A DNA stretch of 31,989 nt. It comes from JBGQDM01 sp041495845 (GTDB taxonomy: Bacteria; Acidobacteriota; Terriglobia; Terriglobales; Acidobacteriaceae). Made by a program: the position numbers and the translations under genes. The notes under the pieces are model-generated. The model made no database searches. It saw nothing but the letters and a program-made list of their open reading frames with translations, and was not told where the DNA came from. Below, one piece after another: positions 24,419 to 31,989 of the stretch (position 1 is its first letter; each line of letters starts with the position of its first letter). Location of the stretch: positions 1 through 31,989 of the forward strand of contig JBGQDM010000027.1 of NCBI GenBank assembly GCA_041495845.1, read 5' to 3'.

Positions 24419-25675
24419 ATGGATTTGGACCTGCCAAAAAAGCGGCGCTACATCTTGATGGGCCTGGCCGGCGTGGTCCTCTACTCTGGACTGGCTACGC
24501 GTGAGTTTCTTGGTTGGTTCCTTTCCACCCACAGCCGCGGGACTTCTTTGCTGTGGGCAGCGCGCCTGGTGCCGGAGAATGCGGCCTACCACAACCAGCT
24601 CGGCCGTTATCATCTATTGGTGGAAGGCAACCTGGAGGCAGCCCTACGGGAGCAGCAGACCGCGGTTCGCCTTAACCAGTATGACTCGGATTACTGGTTT
24701 GACTTAGCCCGTACACGCCAGGTCATGGGCGACGTTGAGGGGCAGGCGACCGCTGTGCAGAGGGCGCTGGCGGCCGAGCCGACGCGTCCGGACGCCGCCT
24801 GGCAGGCGGGCAATTTCTTTCTTCTGCGGGGAGAGAACTCACAGGCGCTGCGCGCATTTCGGGTTGTATTGGAAAACGACCCGCAAATGGCGCCGGCTGC
24901 GCTCGAGATGTGCTGGCGTGTAACTCACGACGTCAACGAGTTACTGCGGTCCGCGCTGCCACAACAGCCCGAAGTTTATTTGCTTTTCATCGAGTTCCTG
25001 GCGTCGCGCAAGGAACCCGCGGCTGCACACGAGGTGTGGTCGGCCTTAGCCAGTCTGGGGCAGCCGTTTGAGCCCAGGCGCGGGCTGGAGTACATCAACT
25101 ACCTGCTCCGCAACGGAGATGCGGAACATGCCGCGCAAGCGTGGCAGCAAATGGCGTCCCTGACCGGATTGACCGCCTACTTGCCCAACCAAAACCTGAT
25201 TGTGAATCCGAGTTTCGAGTTGGACGTGCTGAATCAGGGGTTTGATTGGCGCTACGCCCAGCAGCCTTACGTCACGCTGCAGCTGGATGCAAACGAGTTC
25301 GTTAAGGGAAACCGGGCGCTGGCCGTGCACTTCGACGGTCACGGCGTGAATGATGCCGGAATTTACCAACTCATCCCGGTGCGAGCAAACACAGAGTACT
25401 CGTTCTCGGCCCGGTTCAAGACTGAGAATCTCGAAGGTGCAGGCGGGCCACGACTGGTGGTACAGGACGGTTACAGCAACGCCGTCTACTTCAGCTCAGA
25501 AGATTTGTTGCACGCTGGCAGTTGGCATCAGGTGAATGGAAGTTTTGCCACGGGCGACCAAGCGAAGCTCGTGGTGCTGCGACTCTTGCGCGTCCCGGCG
25601 AACAACGCGATCCGCGGCACCCTGTGGCTGGACGATTTTCTTCTGGCGGAGAAAACAGGAGGCGCATCGCGATGA
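24419..25675 (+). CDS. Membrane-anchored TPR protein with C-terminal carbohydrate-binding-like domain
   Basis: 418 residues. A basic N-terminus (PKKRRY) precedes one hydrophobic segment (about 11-32), so it is anchored or secreted with the bulk outside. Residues about 45-250 are helical TPR-like repeats (AAYHNQLGRYHLLVEGNLEAA, PDAAWQAGNFFLLRGENSQA as short examples of each repeat type). Residues about 260-410 resemble a beta-sandwich of the CBM4/9 kind (NLIVNPSFELD, ALAVHFDGHGV, YQLIPVRANTEYSFSARF, WLDDFLL). No catalytic motif is visible. It lies 35 bp after the Wzc gene and overlaps the next gene as ATGA, so it probably works with Wzc and the ligase/polymerase, perhaps binding the nascent glycan. 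That role is inferred from domain and position. Confidence 0.72.
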   Translation: MDLDLPKKRRYILMGLAGVVLYSGLATREFLGWFLSTHSRGTSLLWAARLVPENAAYHNQLGRYHLLVEGNLEAALREQQTAVRLNQYDSDYWFDLARTRQVMGDVEGQATAVQRALAAEPTRPDAAWQAGNFFLLRGENSQALRAFRVVLENDPQMAPAALEMCWRVTHDVNELLRSALPQQPEVYLLFIEFLASRKEPAAAHEVWSALASLGQPFEPRRGLEYINYLLRNGDAEHAAQAWQQMASLTGLTAYLPNQNLIVNPSFELDVLNQGFDWRYAQQPYVTLQLDANEFVKGNRALAVHFDGHGVNDAGIYQLIPVRANTEYSFSARFKTENLEGAGGPRLVVQDGYSNAVYFSSEDLLHAGSWHQVNGSFATGDQAKLVVLRLLRVPANNAIRGTLWLDDFLLAEKTGGASR

Positions 25676-27018
25676 GGGCCGCCGCCGCATCCCGCGACAT
25701 TCTGGACCCGCATCAACCGGCGCTGCAACTGCTGCCGGCGCGGCAGAATGCGTTGCTGTACGGCACGTTCGGCCTGCTGCTGTTTGGACCGTTGGCGTTC
25801 GGGGCGGTGGAGCCGTGGGCCATCCTGGTGGTGGAACTGGGCACGGTTGCGCTGGTGTGCCTGTGGGCCTGGCAGCAGGCGGGAGCGGCGGAGTGGCAGG
25901 TGCGTACGAACCCGCTGTTTCCGCCCATGCTGGCGTTTGCGGCAGTGGTTCTCGCCCAGTTCGTCTTCGGCGTCAGCGCCTACCGTGCGGCAACGCTTTC
26001 CGCGGCCCTGCTCTACTTTGCGTATGCCCTGCTGTGTTTTCTGGCGGTGCAGTGCGTGCGGCGCGCAGTGGATATAGCCACGGTGGCGCGATTGTTGTCC
26101 GTCTACGGAATTGTGCTGGCGCTTTTTGCCACGCTCCAGAACCTGACCTATAACGGCAAGCTTTATTGGTTGAGGACACCGCGCTCGGGGGGATGGATTT
26201 TCGGGCCTTACGTCAATCACAACCACTACGCTGGGCTGATGGAACTGCTGCTGCCGGTGCCGCTGGTGCTCTGCCTCAGCCGACGGGTGGCGGAAGGGCC
26301 AAAGATTCTACTGGGTTGTGGTGCGGTACTGATGGCAAGCACGGTCTTTCTCTCCGGCTCGCGGGGAGGGATGGCGGCACTCACGGTGCAGGTGTTGCTG
26401 CTGGCGATCTATCTGGGCACGCGCCGCAAGAGTCCGCGGACGGCCTTGGCGCTGGGCGGATTCGCGATGGCTGCGGCGACATTGGTGATTTGGCTGGGCG
26501 GCAGCACGGTTGCGGATCGCCTGGGCACGATCCACACCGAGGCGAAGACGGAACTGACCAGCGGCGTTCGCGGCAGCATTGTGCGCGATGGCCTCCACAT
26601 GGTCCGCCAGCGGCCGTTACTCGGCTGGGGTCTAGGCGCATTTCCCACCGTTTACCCGCAGTTTCGCAGTTTTTATACCAACCTGTTTGTGAACGAAGCC
26701 CACAACGACTACGTGCAACTGCTGGTGGAAACGGGAGTGCTTGGCTTGGCCGCGGCGTTGTGGTTTTTGTGGGCGCTCTACCGGCGGGGATTGATGAAGC
26801 TGAGCGAAACGCATCTCGGCACCAATGGTGCGGTGGCACTGGCGGGGCTGCTGGCTTGCTCCGGAATTCTGGTGCACAGCTGGGTCGATTTCAACTTGCA
26901 AATCCCCGCCAACGCTGCGTTGTTTTACGTTTGCGCCGTGCTGGCGGCCGCCGATCCCCTGACCGAATCCCATCGCGGCGCATCGCACTCCAAGCCTGCA
27001 GCGCGCGTCGTCAGCTAA
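25672..27018 (+). CDS. O-antigen ligase/polymerase family membrane protein
   Basis: 448 residues with about ten to eleven membrane segments. ATG 25672 overlaps the stop of the TPR gene as ATGA and has AGGAGG ten bases upstream; the longer frame from 25522 is a shadow of the TPR gene. Family marks are GPYVNHNHYAGLMELLLP, SGSRGGMAAL, and a periplasmic loop with VRGSIVRDGLHMVRQRPLLGWGLGAFPTVYP (key elements RQRPLLGWGLG, the ligase-type R...P...GxGxG pattern) and NEAHNDYVQLLVETG, where HNDY(V/L)Q is the classic signature. Whether it is a Wzy polymerase or WaaL-type ligase cannot be decided by sequence. Third gene in a plus-strand unit with Wzc and the TPR protein, and one of two family members in the window. 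Confidence 0.9.
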   Translation: MRAAAASRDILDPHQPALQLLPARQNALLYGTFGLLLFGPLAFGAVEPWAILVVELGTVALVCLWAWQQAGAAEWQVRTNPLFPPMLAFAAVVLAQFVFGVSAYRAATLSAALLYFAYALLCFLAVQCVRRAVDIATVARLLSVYGIVLALFATLQNLTYNGKLYWLRTPRSGGWIFGPYVNHNHYAGLMELLLPVPLVLCLSRRVAEGPKILLGCGAVLMASTVFLSGSRGGMAALTVQVLLLAIYLGTRRKSPRTALALGGFAMAAATLVIWLGGSTVADRLGTIHTEAKTELTSGVRGSIVRDGLHMVRQRPLLGWGLGAFPTVYPQFRSFYTNLFVNEAHNDYVQLLVETGVLGLAAALWFLWALYRRGLMKLSETHLGTNGAVALAGLLACSGILVHSWVDFNLQIPANAALFYVCAVLAAADPLTESHRGASHSKPAARVVS

Positions 27019-27026
27019 TCGAATCG

Positions 27027-27055
27027 TTCCCTTTCGGCCACAACTACCTTATTCT
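27027..27055 (+). promoter_or_regulatory. Weak candidate promoter of the tyrosine catabolic operon
   Basis: TTCCCT (27027-27032) and TATTCT (27050-27055) stand 17 bp apart in the 90 bp gap before hppD. The -10 matches four of six and the -35 three of six consensus bases. The change in function from polysaccharide to amino-acid catabolism makes a promoter here likely, but the sequence match is modest. Confidence 0.3.
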
Positions 27056-27108
27056 AAGCACTCCGGTTGGCCGCAATCCACGGAAGAAGAAGGCCGGGAG
27101 CAGGTGCA

Positions 27109-28200
27109 ATGGAAAATCCTCTTAAACTCAAACGCATTCATCACGTGGAACTGTGGGTGGGCAACGCCAAGCAGTCGGCGTACTACTACCGCAAGGCGTT
27201 CGGATTTTCGCAAGTCGCCTACACCGGACTGGAGACGGGCCAGCGCGCCGCGACTTCTTACGTTCTGGCACAAGGCAAGGCGCAGATGGTACTCACGTCG
27301 CCCCTGGAATTGGACCACCCGGCGGCGGAGTTCATGCGCAAACATGGCGACGGGGTGCGGGACATTGCGCTGGAAGTCGCCGACGCCGAGACCGCGTTTC
27401 GCGAAGCGGTACGCCGCGGTGCCAAACCATTTTGTGAGCCCGAGGTATTGCAGGATGAGCACGGCTCGGTATGCCGCGCGGCGGTGCACACCTATGGCGA
27501 CACCATCCACTCCTTGATTTCCTACCAGGGTTACAAAGGACCGTTTCTTCCGGGCTTCACCGCTGCGCCGGTGGCGGGCGAAGGCGCGGGCATTCTGCGC
27601 ATTGACCATATCGTGGGGAACGTGGAACTAGGCAAGATGAAGTACTGGGCTGACTGGTACAGCAATGTATTCGGCTTCAAGCGCTATATCACGTTTGACG
27701 ACAAAGATATTTCGACGGAATACAGCGCGCTCATGAGCATCGTCATGTCCGACGACTCGCACGCGGTCATGTTCCCCATTAACGAGCCGGCGGGTGGGCG
27801 GCACAAGAGTCAGATCCAGGAGTATCTGGAAAGCAATTTCGGGCCGGGAGTGCAGCACATCGCCCTGGCGGTGCGCGATGTGGTGGATACCGTGAGTCGT
27901 CTGCGCGCCAACGGGGTAGAGTTTCTGAGCGTGCCCGATACCTACTACGAAGCGCTGCCGGGTCGTGTCGGCGACATTTTGTTGCCGGACATGGCACAGC
28001 AGATCCGGAAGCTGGGCGTGCTGGTGGATAAGGACGCCGAGGGCCACCTGCTGCAGATTTTTACCAAGCCGGTGGAAGACCGTCCCACGCTGTTCTATGA
28101 GATCATCGAGCGGCACGGGAGCCGCGGTTTCGGCAAGGGCAATTTCAAAGCGCTGTTTGAATCGATTGAGCGCGAGCAGGGGCTGCGGGGCAACCTCTAA
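27109..28200 (+). CDS. hppD: 4-hydroxyphenylpyruvate dioxygenase
   Basis: 363 residues, usual length for the family. It converts 4-hydroxyphenylpyruvate plus oxygen to homogentisate and carbon dioxide with non-haem iron. Two vicinal-oxygen-chelate domains are visible (starting HHVELWVGN and IDHIVGNVE). Iron ligands are His167 (RIDHIVGN), His250 (GVQHIALA) and Glu331 (LFYEIIER), and the C-terminal GFGKGNFKALFESIEREQ stretch (key GKGNFKALF) is a hallmark. ATG 27109 fits the N-terminal conservation; GGGAG lies upstream. The stop TAA overlaps the hmgA start (TAATG), which indicates coupling. Cytosolic; second step of tyrosine degradation after transamination. Confidence 0.96.
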   Translation: MENPLKLKRIHHVELWVGNAKQSAYYYRKAFGFSQVAYTGLETGQRAATSYVLAQGKAQMVLTSPLELDHPAAEFMRKHGDGVRDIALEVADAETAFREAVRRGAKPFCEPEVLQDEHGSVCRAAVHTYGDTIHSLISYQGYKGPFLPGFTAAPVAGEGAGILRIDHIVGNVELGKMKYWADWYSNVFGFKRYITFDDKDISTEYSALMSIVMSDDSHAVMFPINEPAGGRHKSQIQEYLESNFGPGVQHIALAVRDVVDTVSRLRANGVEFLSVPDTYYEALPGRVGDILLPDMAQQIRKLGVLVDKDAEGHLLQIFTKPVEDRPTLFYEIIERHGSRGFGKGNFKALFESIEREQGLRGNL

Positions 28201-29519
28201 TGGCACAGAAAAAACGACGCGCGGCGAAGGATGTGTTGCGGTACCAGTCGGGCTTCGGCAACGAATTCGCGACGGAGGCGCTGCGGGGCGCGCTGCCGGT
28301 GGGCCAGAATTCTCCACAGAAGCCGCCGCTCGGTCTCTATACCGAGCAGTTGAGCGGCAGCCCGTTCACCGCACCGCGTGCCAGCAACCGGCGTTCGTGG
28401 TTGTATCGCATCCGGCCTTCGGTGATGCACGAGCCCTTCACGCCAGTAAAGGAACAGGGGTTGCTGCGGGCGACGCCGTTCGATGAGGTTCCCGCAACGC
28501 CGAACCAGTTGCGCTGGAGCCCATTTGAGATTCCGAAAAAGGCAACGGATTTCGTGCAGGGCTTGCGAACTCTGGCGGGGAATGGCGACCTCAGCCTGCA
28601 CAGCGGGTTCGCCATCCATATTTACACCGCCAATACGTCCATGAAGGACCAGTTTTTCTACGATGCCGATGGCGAGTTGCTGATCGTGCCGCAGTTGGGG
28701 CGGCTTCGGATTCACACCGAACTGGGCGTGCTCGAGGTTGCGCCGTGCGAGATTTGCGTGGTTCCGCGCGGCATCAAGTTTCGCGTTGTCCTGCTGGACC
28801 AGGAAGCGCGCGGCTATATCTGCGAAAACTACGGTCAACCCTTCCGTTTGCCCGAACTCGGGCCGATTGGCGCCAACTGCCTGGCCAACACGCGTGATTT
28901 TCTGACCCCGGTGGCCGCCTATGAAGACCGCCGCGGACGCTTTGAAGTGGTGAACAAGTTTCAGGGACGGCTGTGGCGAGCGGAGTTTGATCACTCCCCG
29001 CTGGACGTGGTGGGCTGGCACGGAAATTACGCCCCCTATAAATATGATTTGAGCCGCTTCGCCACCGTCGGGTCGATCAGTTTCGACCACCCTGATCCTT
29101 CGATTTTCACGGTGCTTACCGCACCTTCGGAACTGGCGGGCACAGCGAATGTGGATTTCGCCATTTTCCCGCCGCGCTGGCTGGTGGCGGAGCACACGTT
29201 CCGCCCGCCGTGGTTTCACCGCAACTTCATGAACGAATTCATGGGCCTGATTGTGGGCCAGTATGATGCCAAAGCGGAAGGCTTTTTGCCCGGCGGGTGC
29301 AGCTTGCACAACTGCATGTCGGGCCACGGTCCCGACAGCGTGACGTATGAGCAGGCGATCGAGGCCAAATTGGAACCGCTGCACCTGACCGGCACCATGG
29401 CGTTTATGTTTGAGACCCGTTTTGTGTGCCGGCCAACGAAGTACGCGATGGACACGGCCGAGTTGCAGCACGAGTACTACGAGTGCTGGCAGGGACTGAA
29501 GAAACATTTTCGCGGATAA
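28200..29519 (+). CDS. hmgA: Homogentisate 1,2-dioxygenase
   Basis: 439 residues, full length. It opens the ring of homogentisate to maleylacetoacetate using iron and oxygen. It begins with the family signature YQSGFGNEFATEALRGALP. The cupin-type iron site is in the C-terminal half: AEHTFRPPWFHRNFMNEFMG (about 330-350, two His and Glu) and LHNCMSGHGPD (about 367-377, His). The ATG shares a base with the hppD stop, so it is translated from the same message. A 451-codon antisense frame across it is a codon-phase shadow. Cytosolic enzyme of tyrosine/phenylalanine breakdown. Confidence 0.96.
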   Translation: MAQKKRRAAKDVLRYQSGFGNEFATEALRGALPVGQNSPQKPPLGLYTEQLSGSPFTAPRASNRRSWLYRIRPSVMHEPFTPVKEQGLLRATPFDEVPATPNQLRWSPFEIPKKATDFVQGLRTLAGNGDLSLHSGFAIHIYTANTSMKDQFFYDADGELLIVPQLGRLRIHTELGVLEVAPCEICVVPRGIKFRVVLLDQEARGYICENYGQPFRLPELGPIGANCLANTRDFLTPVAAYEDRRGRFEVVNKFQGRLWRAEFDHSPLDVVGWHGNYAPYKYDLSRFATVGSISFDHPDPSIFTVLTAPSELAGTANVDFAIFPPRWLVAEHTFRPPWFHRNFMNEFMGLIVGQYDAKAEGFLPGGCSLHNCMSGHGPDSVTYEQAIEAKLEPLHLTGTMAFMFETRFVCRPTKYAMDTAELQHEYYECWQGLKKHFRG

Positions 29520-29520
29520 G

Positions 29521-30468
29521 ATGGAAACAGGTTCTTTTCCACCCATGTCCACCGCCCGAGAAGCAGCCCGGCCGCGATCCGTGCCGGGATCGCTGCGCGC
29601 CCTCTGCTCCGGACTGGTGGACTACGCCGGCACTTTCCCTCCGTCCAAACTAACGCTGGAAGCTGCGGCGCGGGATTTCGCAGGTCAGGCGCTGGGCGAG
29701 CACCGCTGGATGCTGGGTCGATTTGTGGTCCCGGTGGCGCAACTGGGTGGGTTGGAAGCGGTGGTCGCGAAGTCTGAGTCCGCTCTGAAGTCCTGGCCGC
29801 TGACGGTCTTGCTGACGGCCGAACAGTCGCTGATCGACCGGCTCGGGCAAGCCTTGGCGGGCCGGGGAGAAATCAGCGCGCGTTTGCGGATTGAGAGTGC
29901 AGAGATCAAGCTGGTGTCCATGCAGCAGGTGACGGACATCAGTAGCGCGTTGCCACGCGAGCTGCCCGTTTATTGCGAACTGGCGGATTTGACCGATCCC
30001 GGACCGTGGCTGGAAGCGATCCGGTATGCGGGCTGGCGGGCGAAGGTTCGTACCGGAGGCGTGACCGCGGAAATGTTCCCCTCGCCGGGGGCGATGGCCA
30101 GGTTCCTCGTGGAGTGCAGCCGGCGCCGCCTCGCGTTCAAAACCACGGCCGGGCTACACCATCCCGTTCGCGCCGAACACCGTTTCACGTATGAAGCCGA
30201 CAGCGCGTGCGGCATCATGCACGGCTTTCTGAATGTGTTTCTGGCAGCGGCGTTTGCCCGCGAAGGGTGGACGGAGGAAAAGTTGACCGCATTGCTGGAG
30301 GACCAAGACGCCGGCAATCTGAGCTTTGCGGACGAGGGCGCGCGCTGGCAGTCGCACTTCATCAGCACCGCCCAACTGGCGGCTACACGGCAGGAATTCG
30401 CCACGTCGTTCGGCTCCTGCTCGTTTTCCGAGCCGGTGCATGACCTGCAAGAGTTGGGGCTGCTCTAG
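29521..30468 (+). CDS. Conserved-looking protein of unknown function between hmgA and fahA
   Basis: 315 residues, starting 1 bp after the hmgA stop; ATG 29545 is an alternative. I do not recognise a named family. It is soluble, with alternating strands and helices that would fit an alpha/beta barrel. Striking segments are DYAGTFPPS (34-42), VPVYCELADL-like strand (149-157), AKVRTGGVTAEMFPSPG (174-190), AFKTTAGLHHPVR (205-217), HGFLNVFLAA (234-243) and a C-terminal SFGSCSFSEPVHDL (296-309). The paired His in AGLHHPVR and the RTGG loop could be an active site or phosphate/carboxylate site. It is not a glutathione-S-transferase-like MaiA; it has no thioredoxin fold marks. It occupies the place of the isomerase step and might do or assist it; this is inference from position only. 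Confidence 0.8.
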   Translation: METGSFPPMSTAREAARPRSVPGSLRALCSGLVDYAGTFPPSKLTLEAAARDFAGQALGEHRWMLGRFVVPVAQLGGLEAVVAKSESALKSWPLTVLLTAEQSLIDRLGQALAGRGEISARLRIESAEIKLVSMQQVTDISSALPRELPVYCELADLTDPGPWLEAIRYAGWRAKVRTGGVTAEMFPSPGAMARFLVECSRRRLAFKTTAGLHHPVRAEHRFTYEADSACGIMHGFLNVFLAAAFAREGWTEEKLTALLEDQDAGNLSFADEGARWQSHFISTAQLAATRQEFATSFGSCSFSEPVHDLQELGLL

Positions 30469-30477
30469 TTCTCACAC

Positions 30478-31794
30478 ATGCGAACGAACGAAACCCACGA
30501 CGCCTCGATTGCAAGCTGGGTGAACTCTGCCGGGCAGCATTCGGAGTTTCCGTTGCAGAACCTCCCGCTGGGGATTTTCCGGCGGCGCGGCACGCGGGAA
30601 CTGCCGCGGGTGGGAGTGGCCATCGGGTCGGAAATTCTTGATCTGGGAGCTGCTGCGGAACAGGGCTGGCTGCGCGATGTGGACAAGGGCACACAGCAAG
30701 GATTGCGCGCGACCAATCTCAATGGGCTGATGGCCCTGAACGCCAGTAGTAGGGCTGCATTGCGGCTGGCGCTACACCGCACTCTGCGCGGAGATGCGCC
30801 GCGCCCGCTGCAGCAGAATGCAGAACGCTGTCTGGTGGCGCAAGCGGAAGCGGAAATGTTTCTTCCGGCGCGCATCGGGGACTACACCGACTTCTACGCT
30901 TCGCTGCATCACGCGACTAACGTGGGGCGGTTGTTTCGTCCGGACAATCCGTTGCTCCCGAATTACAAGCACATGCCGATCGCCTATCACGGGCGGTCGT
31001 CGTCCCTCGTGATTAGCGGAACGCCGGTGACGCGGCCGCGCGGCCAGCAACGGGTGGGCGAGAGTGATCCGGTGTTTGGCCCGAGCCGGCGGCTGGATTA
31101 CGAGCTGGAAGTGGGCATGTTTGTGGCCGAGGGCAATGCGCTCGGCAGTTCGATTGCCGTAGACAAAGCCGAGTCCCATCTCTTCGGATTTTGTCTGGTG
31201 AATGACTGGTCGGCGCGGGATATTCAGGCTTGGGAATACCAGCCGCTGGGGCCTTTTCTCGGAAAGAATTTCGCGACAACCGTTTCCCCGTGGGTGGTGA
31301 CGACGGAAGCGCTGGCGCCATTCCGCGTACCGGCCCAGGCGCGGGCGGCGGGAGATCCGACACCGCTGGCCTACTTGCTGAGCGCGCAGGATCAGGCGCA
31401 CGGCGGAGTGGATGTGCAACTGGAAGTGTGGCTGGCGACGCCCAGAATGCGGGAGGAGCGAGCCCCGGCTTTCCGGTTGAGTGCGGCAAATTTCCGCTCG
31501 ATGTATTGGACTCCGGCGCAAATGGTGGCGCACCACACCTGCAATGGATGCAATCTGCAGCCCGGTGATCTGCTGGCCAGCGGAACGGTTTCGGGAGAGG
31601 CGCGGGATTCGTGGGGGAGTCTGCTGGAAATCACGCGGTCGGGGCGCGAACCGGTGGTGCTGCCCAATGGCGAGTCGCGAACCTTTTTGGAAGAGGGCGA
31701 TGAAGTGGTGCTGCGCGGAGCGTGTGCCGCGCCTGGGTTGGCGCGGATTGGCTGGGGCGAGGCACGCGGAATGATTGTGGCGGCGCGCGGTTGA
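30478..31794 (+). CDS. fahA: Fumarylacetoacetase
   Basis: 438 residues, full length. It hydrolyses fumarylacetoacetate to fumarate and acetoacetate, the last step of tyrosine degradation. An N-terminal SH3-like domain (about 20-120: SEFPLQNLPLGIF) precedes the FAH barrel. Key residues lie in DYTDFYASLHHATNVG (about 138-153; Asp metal ligand and catalytic His), AYHGRSSS, YELEVGMFV (Glu ligand), LVNDWSARDIQAWE (Asp ligand) and SGTVSG near the end. ATG 30478 lies 9 bp after the preceding stop. It is the last gene of the hppD-hmgA-unknown-fahA operon. Confidence 0.96.
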   Translation: MRTNETHDASIASWVNSAGQHSEFPLQNLPLGIFRRRGTRELPRVGVAIGSEILDLGAAAEQGWLRDVDKGTQQGLRATNLNGLMALNASSRAALRLALHRTLRGDAPRPLQQNAERCLVAQAEAEMFLPARIGDYTDFYASLHHATNVGRLFRPDNPLLPNYKHMPIAYHGRSSSLVISGTPVTRPRGQQRVGESDPVFGPSRRLDYELEVGMFVAEGNALGSSIAVDKAESHLFGFCLVNDWSARDIQAWEYQPLGPFLGKNFATTVSPWVVTTEALAPFRVPAQARAAGDPTPLAYLLSAQDQAHGGVDVQLEVWLATPRMREERAPAFRLSAANFRSMYWTPAQMVAHHTCNGCNLQPGDLLASGTVSGEARDSWGSLLEITRSGREPVVLPNGESRTFLEEGDEVVLRGACAAPGLARIGWGEARGMIVAARG

Positions 31795-31989
31795 GCGCGA
31801 GAGCGATCATGGGAGTGCCGCCCCTCACGGGCTAAAGTGCGTGCGTGAGAACTTCAGTCGTCCCTCCGGGACTTGCTCGGTGGTCCCACTTTCCCCCGGC
31901 GCTGAAGCGCCGGGCTATTGGCAGACGCCCCTCCGGGGCTGATTTCAGCAGTTCTCGTCCCAACATCTCCAACGAGAGAGTAGTTCTCA
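31795..31989. other. Gene-free right end with small palindromes
   Basis: The last 195 bp hold no convincing gene. They contain four short inverted repeats (see the repeat entry) and no T-run that would make a clear terminator directly after fahA. The end is less GC-rich from 31941 on, and no partial gene can be recognised at the edge. Confidence 0.6.
31820..31939. repeat. Cluster of four small GC-rich palindromes (REP-like intergenic repeat)
   Basis: Four inverted repeats in 120 bp: GCCC/GGGC around CTCAC (31820-31832), GTCCC/GGGAC around TCC (31860-31872), CCCGGCGC/GCGCCGGG around TGAA (31895-31914), and GCCCC/GGGGC around TCC (31927-31939). Spaced, similar loops (TCC twice) suggest a dispersed intergenic repeat. 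Similar GC-rich 'CCTCCGGGG'-type palindromes are, from memory, common between genes in Acidobacteriota. As RNA they would form stacked hairpins after fahA and could limit transcription or stabilise the message. Confidence 0.6.

Noticed and set aside
28197..29552. 451-codon open frame antisense to hmgA
   Set aside because: Codon-phase shadow of a GC-rich gene; no recognisable domain, while hmgA on the plus strand is unmistakable.
1..31989. CRISPR arrays, tRNA/rRNA genes, insertion sequences, prophage or defence systems
   Set aside because: No regularly spaced repeats, no recognisable structural RNA, and no transposase, integrase or defence-type protein were seen; every long gene has a metabolic or glycan-assembly explanation or is noted as unknown.

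Overview
The window is GC-rich, densely packed chromosomal DNA with two themes: a large surface-polysaccharide locus (about 1 to 27,018) and a tyrosine/homogentisate catabolic operon (27,109 to 31,794). I see no tRNA, rRNA, insertion sequence, integrase or CRISPR array. Gene style, protein families and the small palindromes after the last gene suggest a member of the Acidobacteriota. This is an impression from gene content, not a proven assignment.

Layout. (1) 1-3370, minus strand: a GT2 glycosyltransferase, an AsnB-type amidotransferase and the start of a zinc-type dehydrogenase that runs off the left edge. (2) 3462-4286, plus strand: a lone SAM methyltransferase. (3) 4355-9205, minus strand: three GT4-type glycosyltransferases and an O-antigen ligase/polymerase, all joined by ATGA overlaps. 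(4) 9430-21776, minus strand: a long pseudaminic-acid (Pse) operon. It reads pseB, pseC, a three-domain fusion (Gfo/Idh oxidoreductase, SpsF-type cytidylyltransferase, GSA-aminomutase-like aminotransferase), a pseG-pseH fusion, pseI, an unfamiliar GT-B-like protein, a GT4 glycosyltransferase and a flippase. (5) 22041-27018, plus strand, divergent from pseB: a Wzc-type chain-length regulator/tyrosine kinase, a membrane-anchored TPR protein with a carbohydrate-binding-like domain, and a second O-antigen ligase-family protein. (6) 27109-31794, plus strand: hppD, hmgA, an unrecognised 315-residue protein, and fahA.

How it fits together. PseB, PseC, PseH, PseG and PseI would turn UDP-GlcNAc into pseudaminic acid, and the SpsF domain is the best candidate for CMP activation. 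The glycosyltransferases would build a repeat unit, the flippase would move it across the membrane, and the two ligase/polymerase proteins plus the Wzc homologue would polymerise, size or attach it. No initiating phosphoglycosyltransferase and no Wza-type outer-membrane exporter is visible, so part of the locus probably lies outside the window.

The catabolic operon would take 4-hydroxyphenylpyruvate to homogentisate, maleylacetoacetate, fumarylacetoacetate and finally fumarate plus acetoacetate. The isomerase step has no recognisable MaiA here, and an unknown protein sits between HmgA and FahA. The most unusual items are the three-domain fusion, the pseG start region (good ribosome-binding site but no ATG/GTG/TTG), the possible Pse transferase, and this unknown protein.
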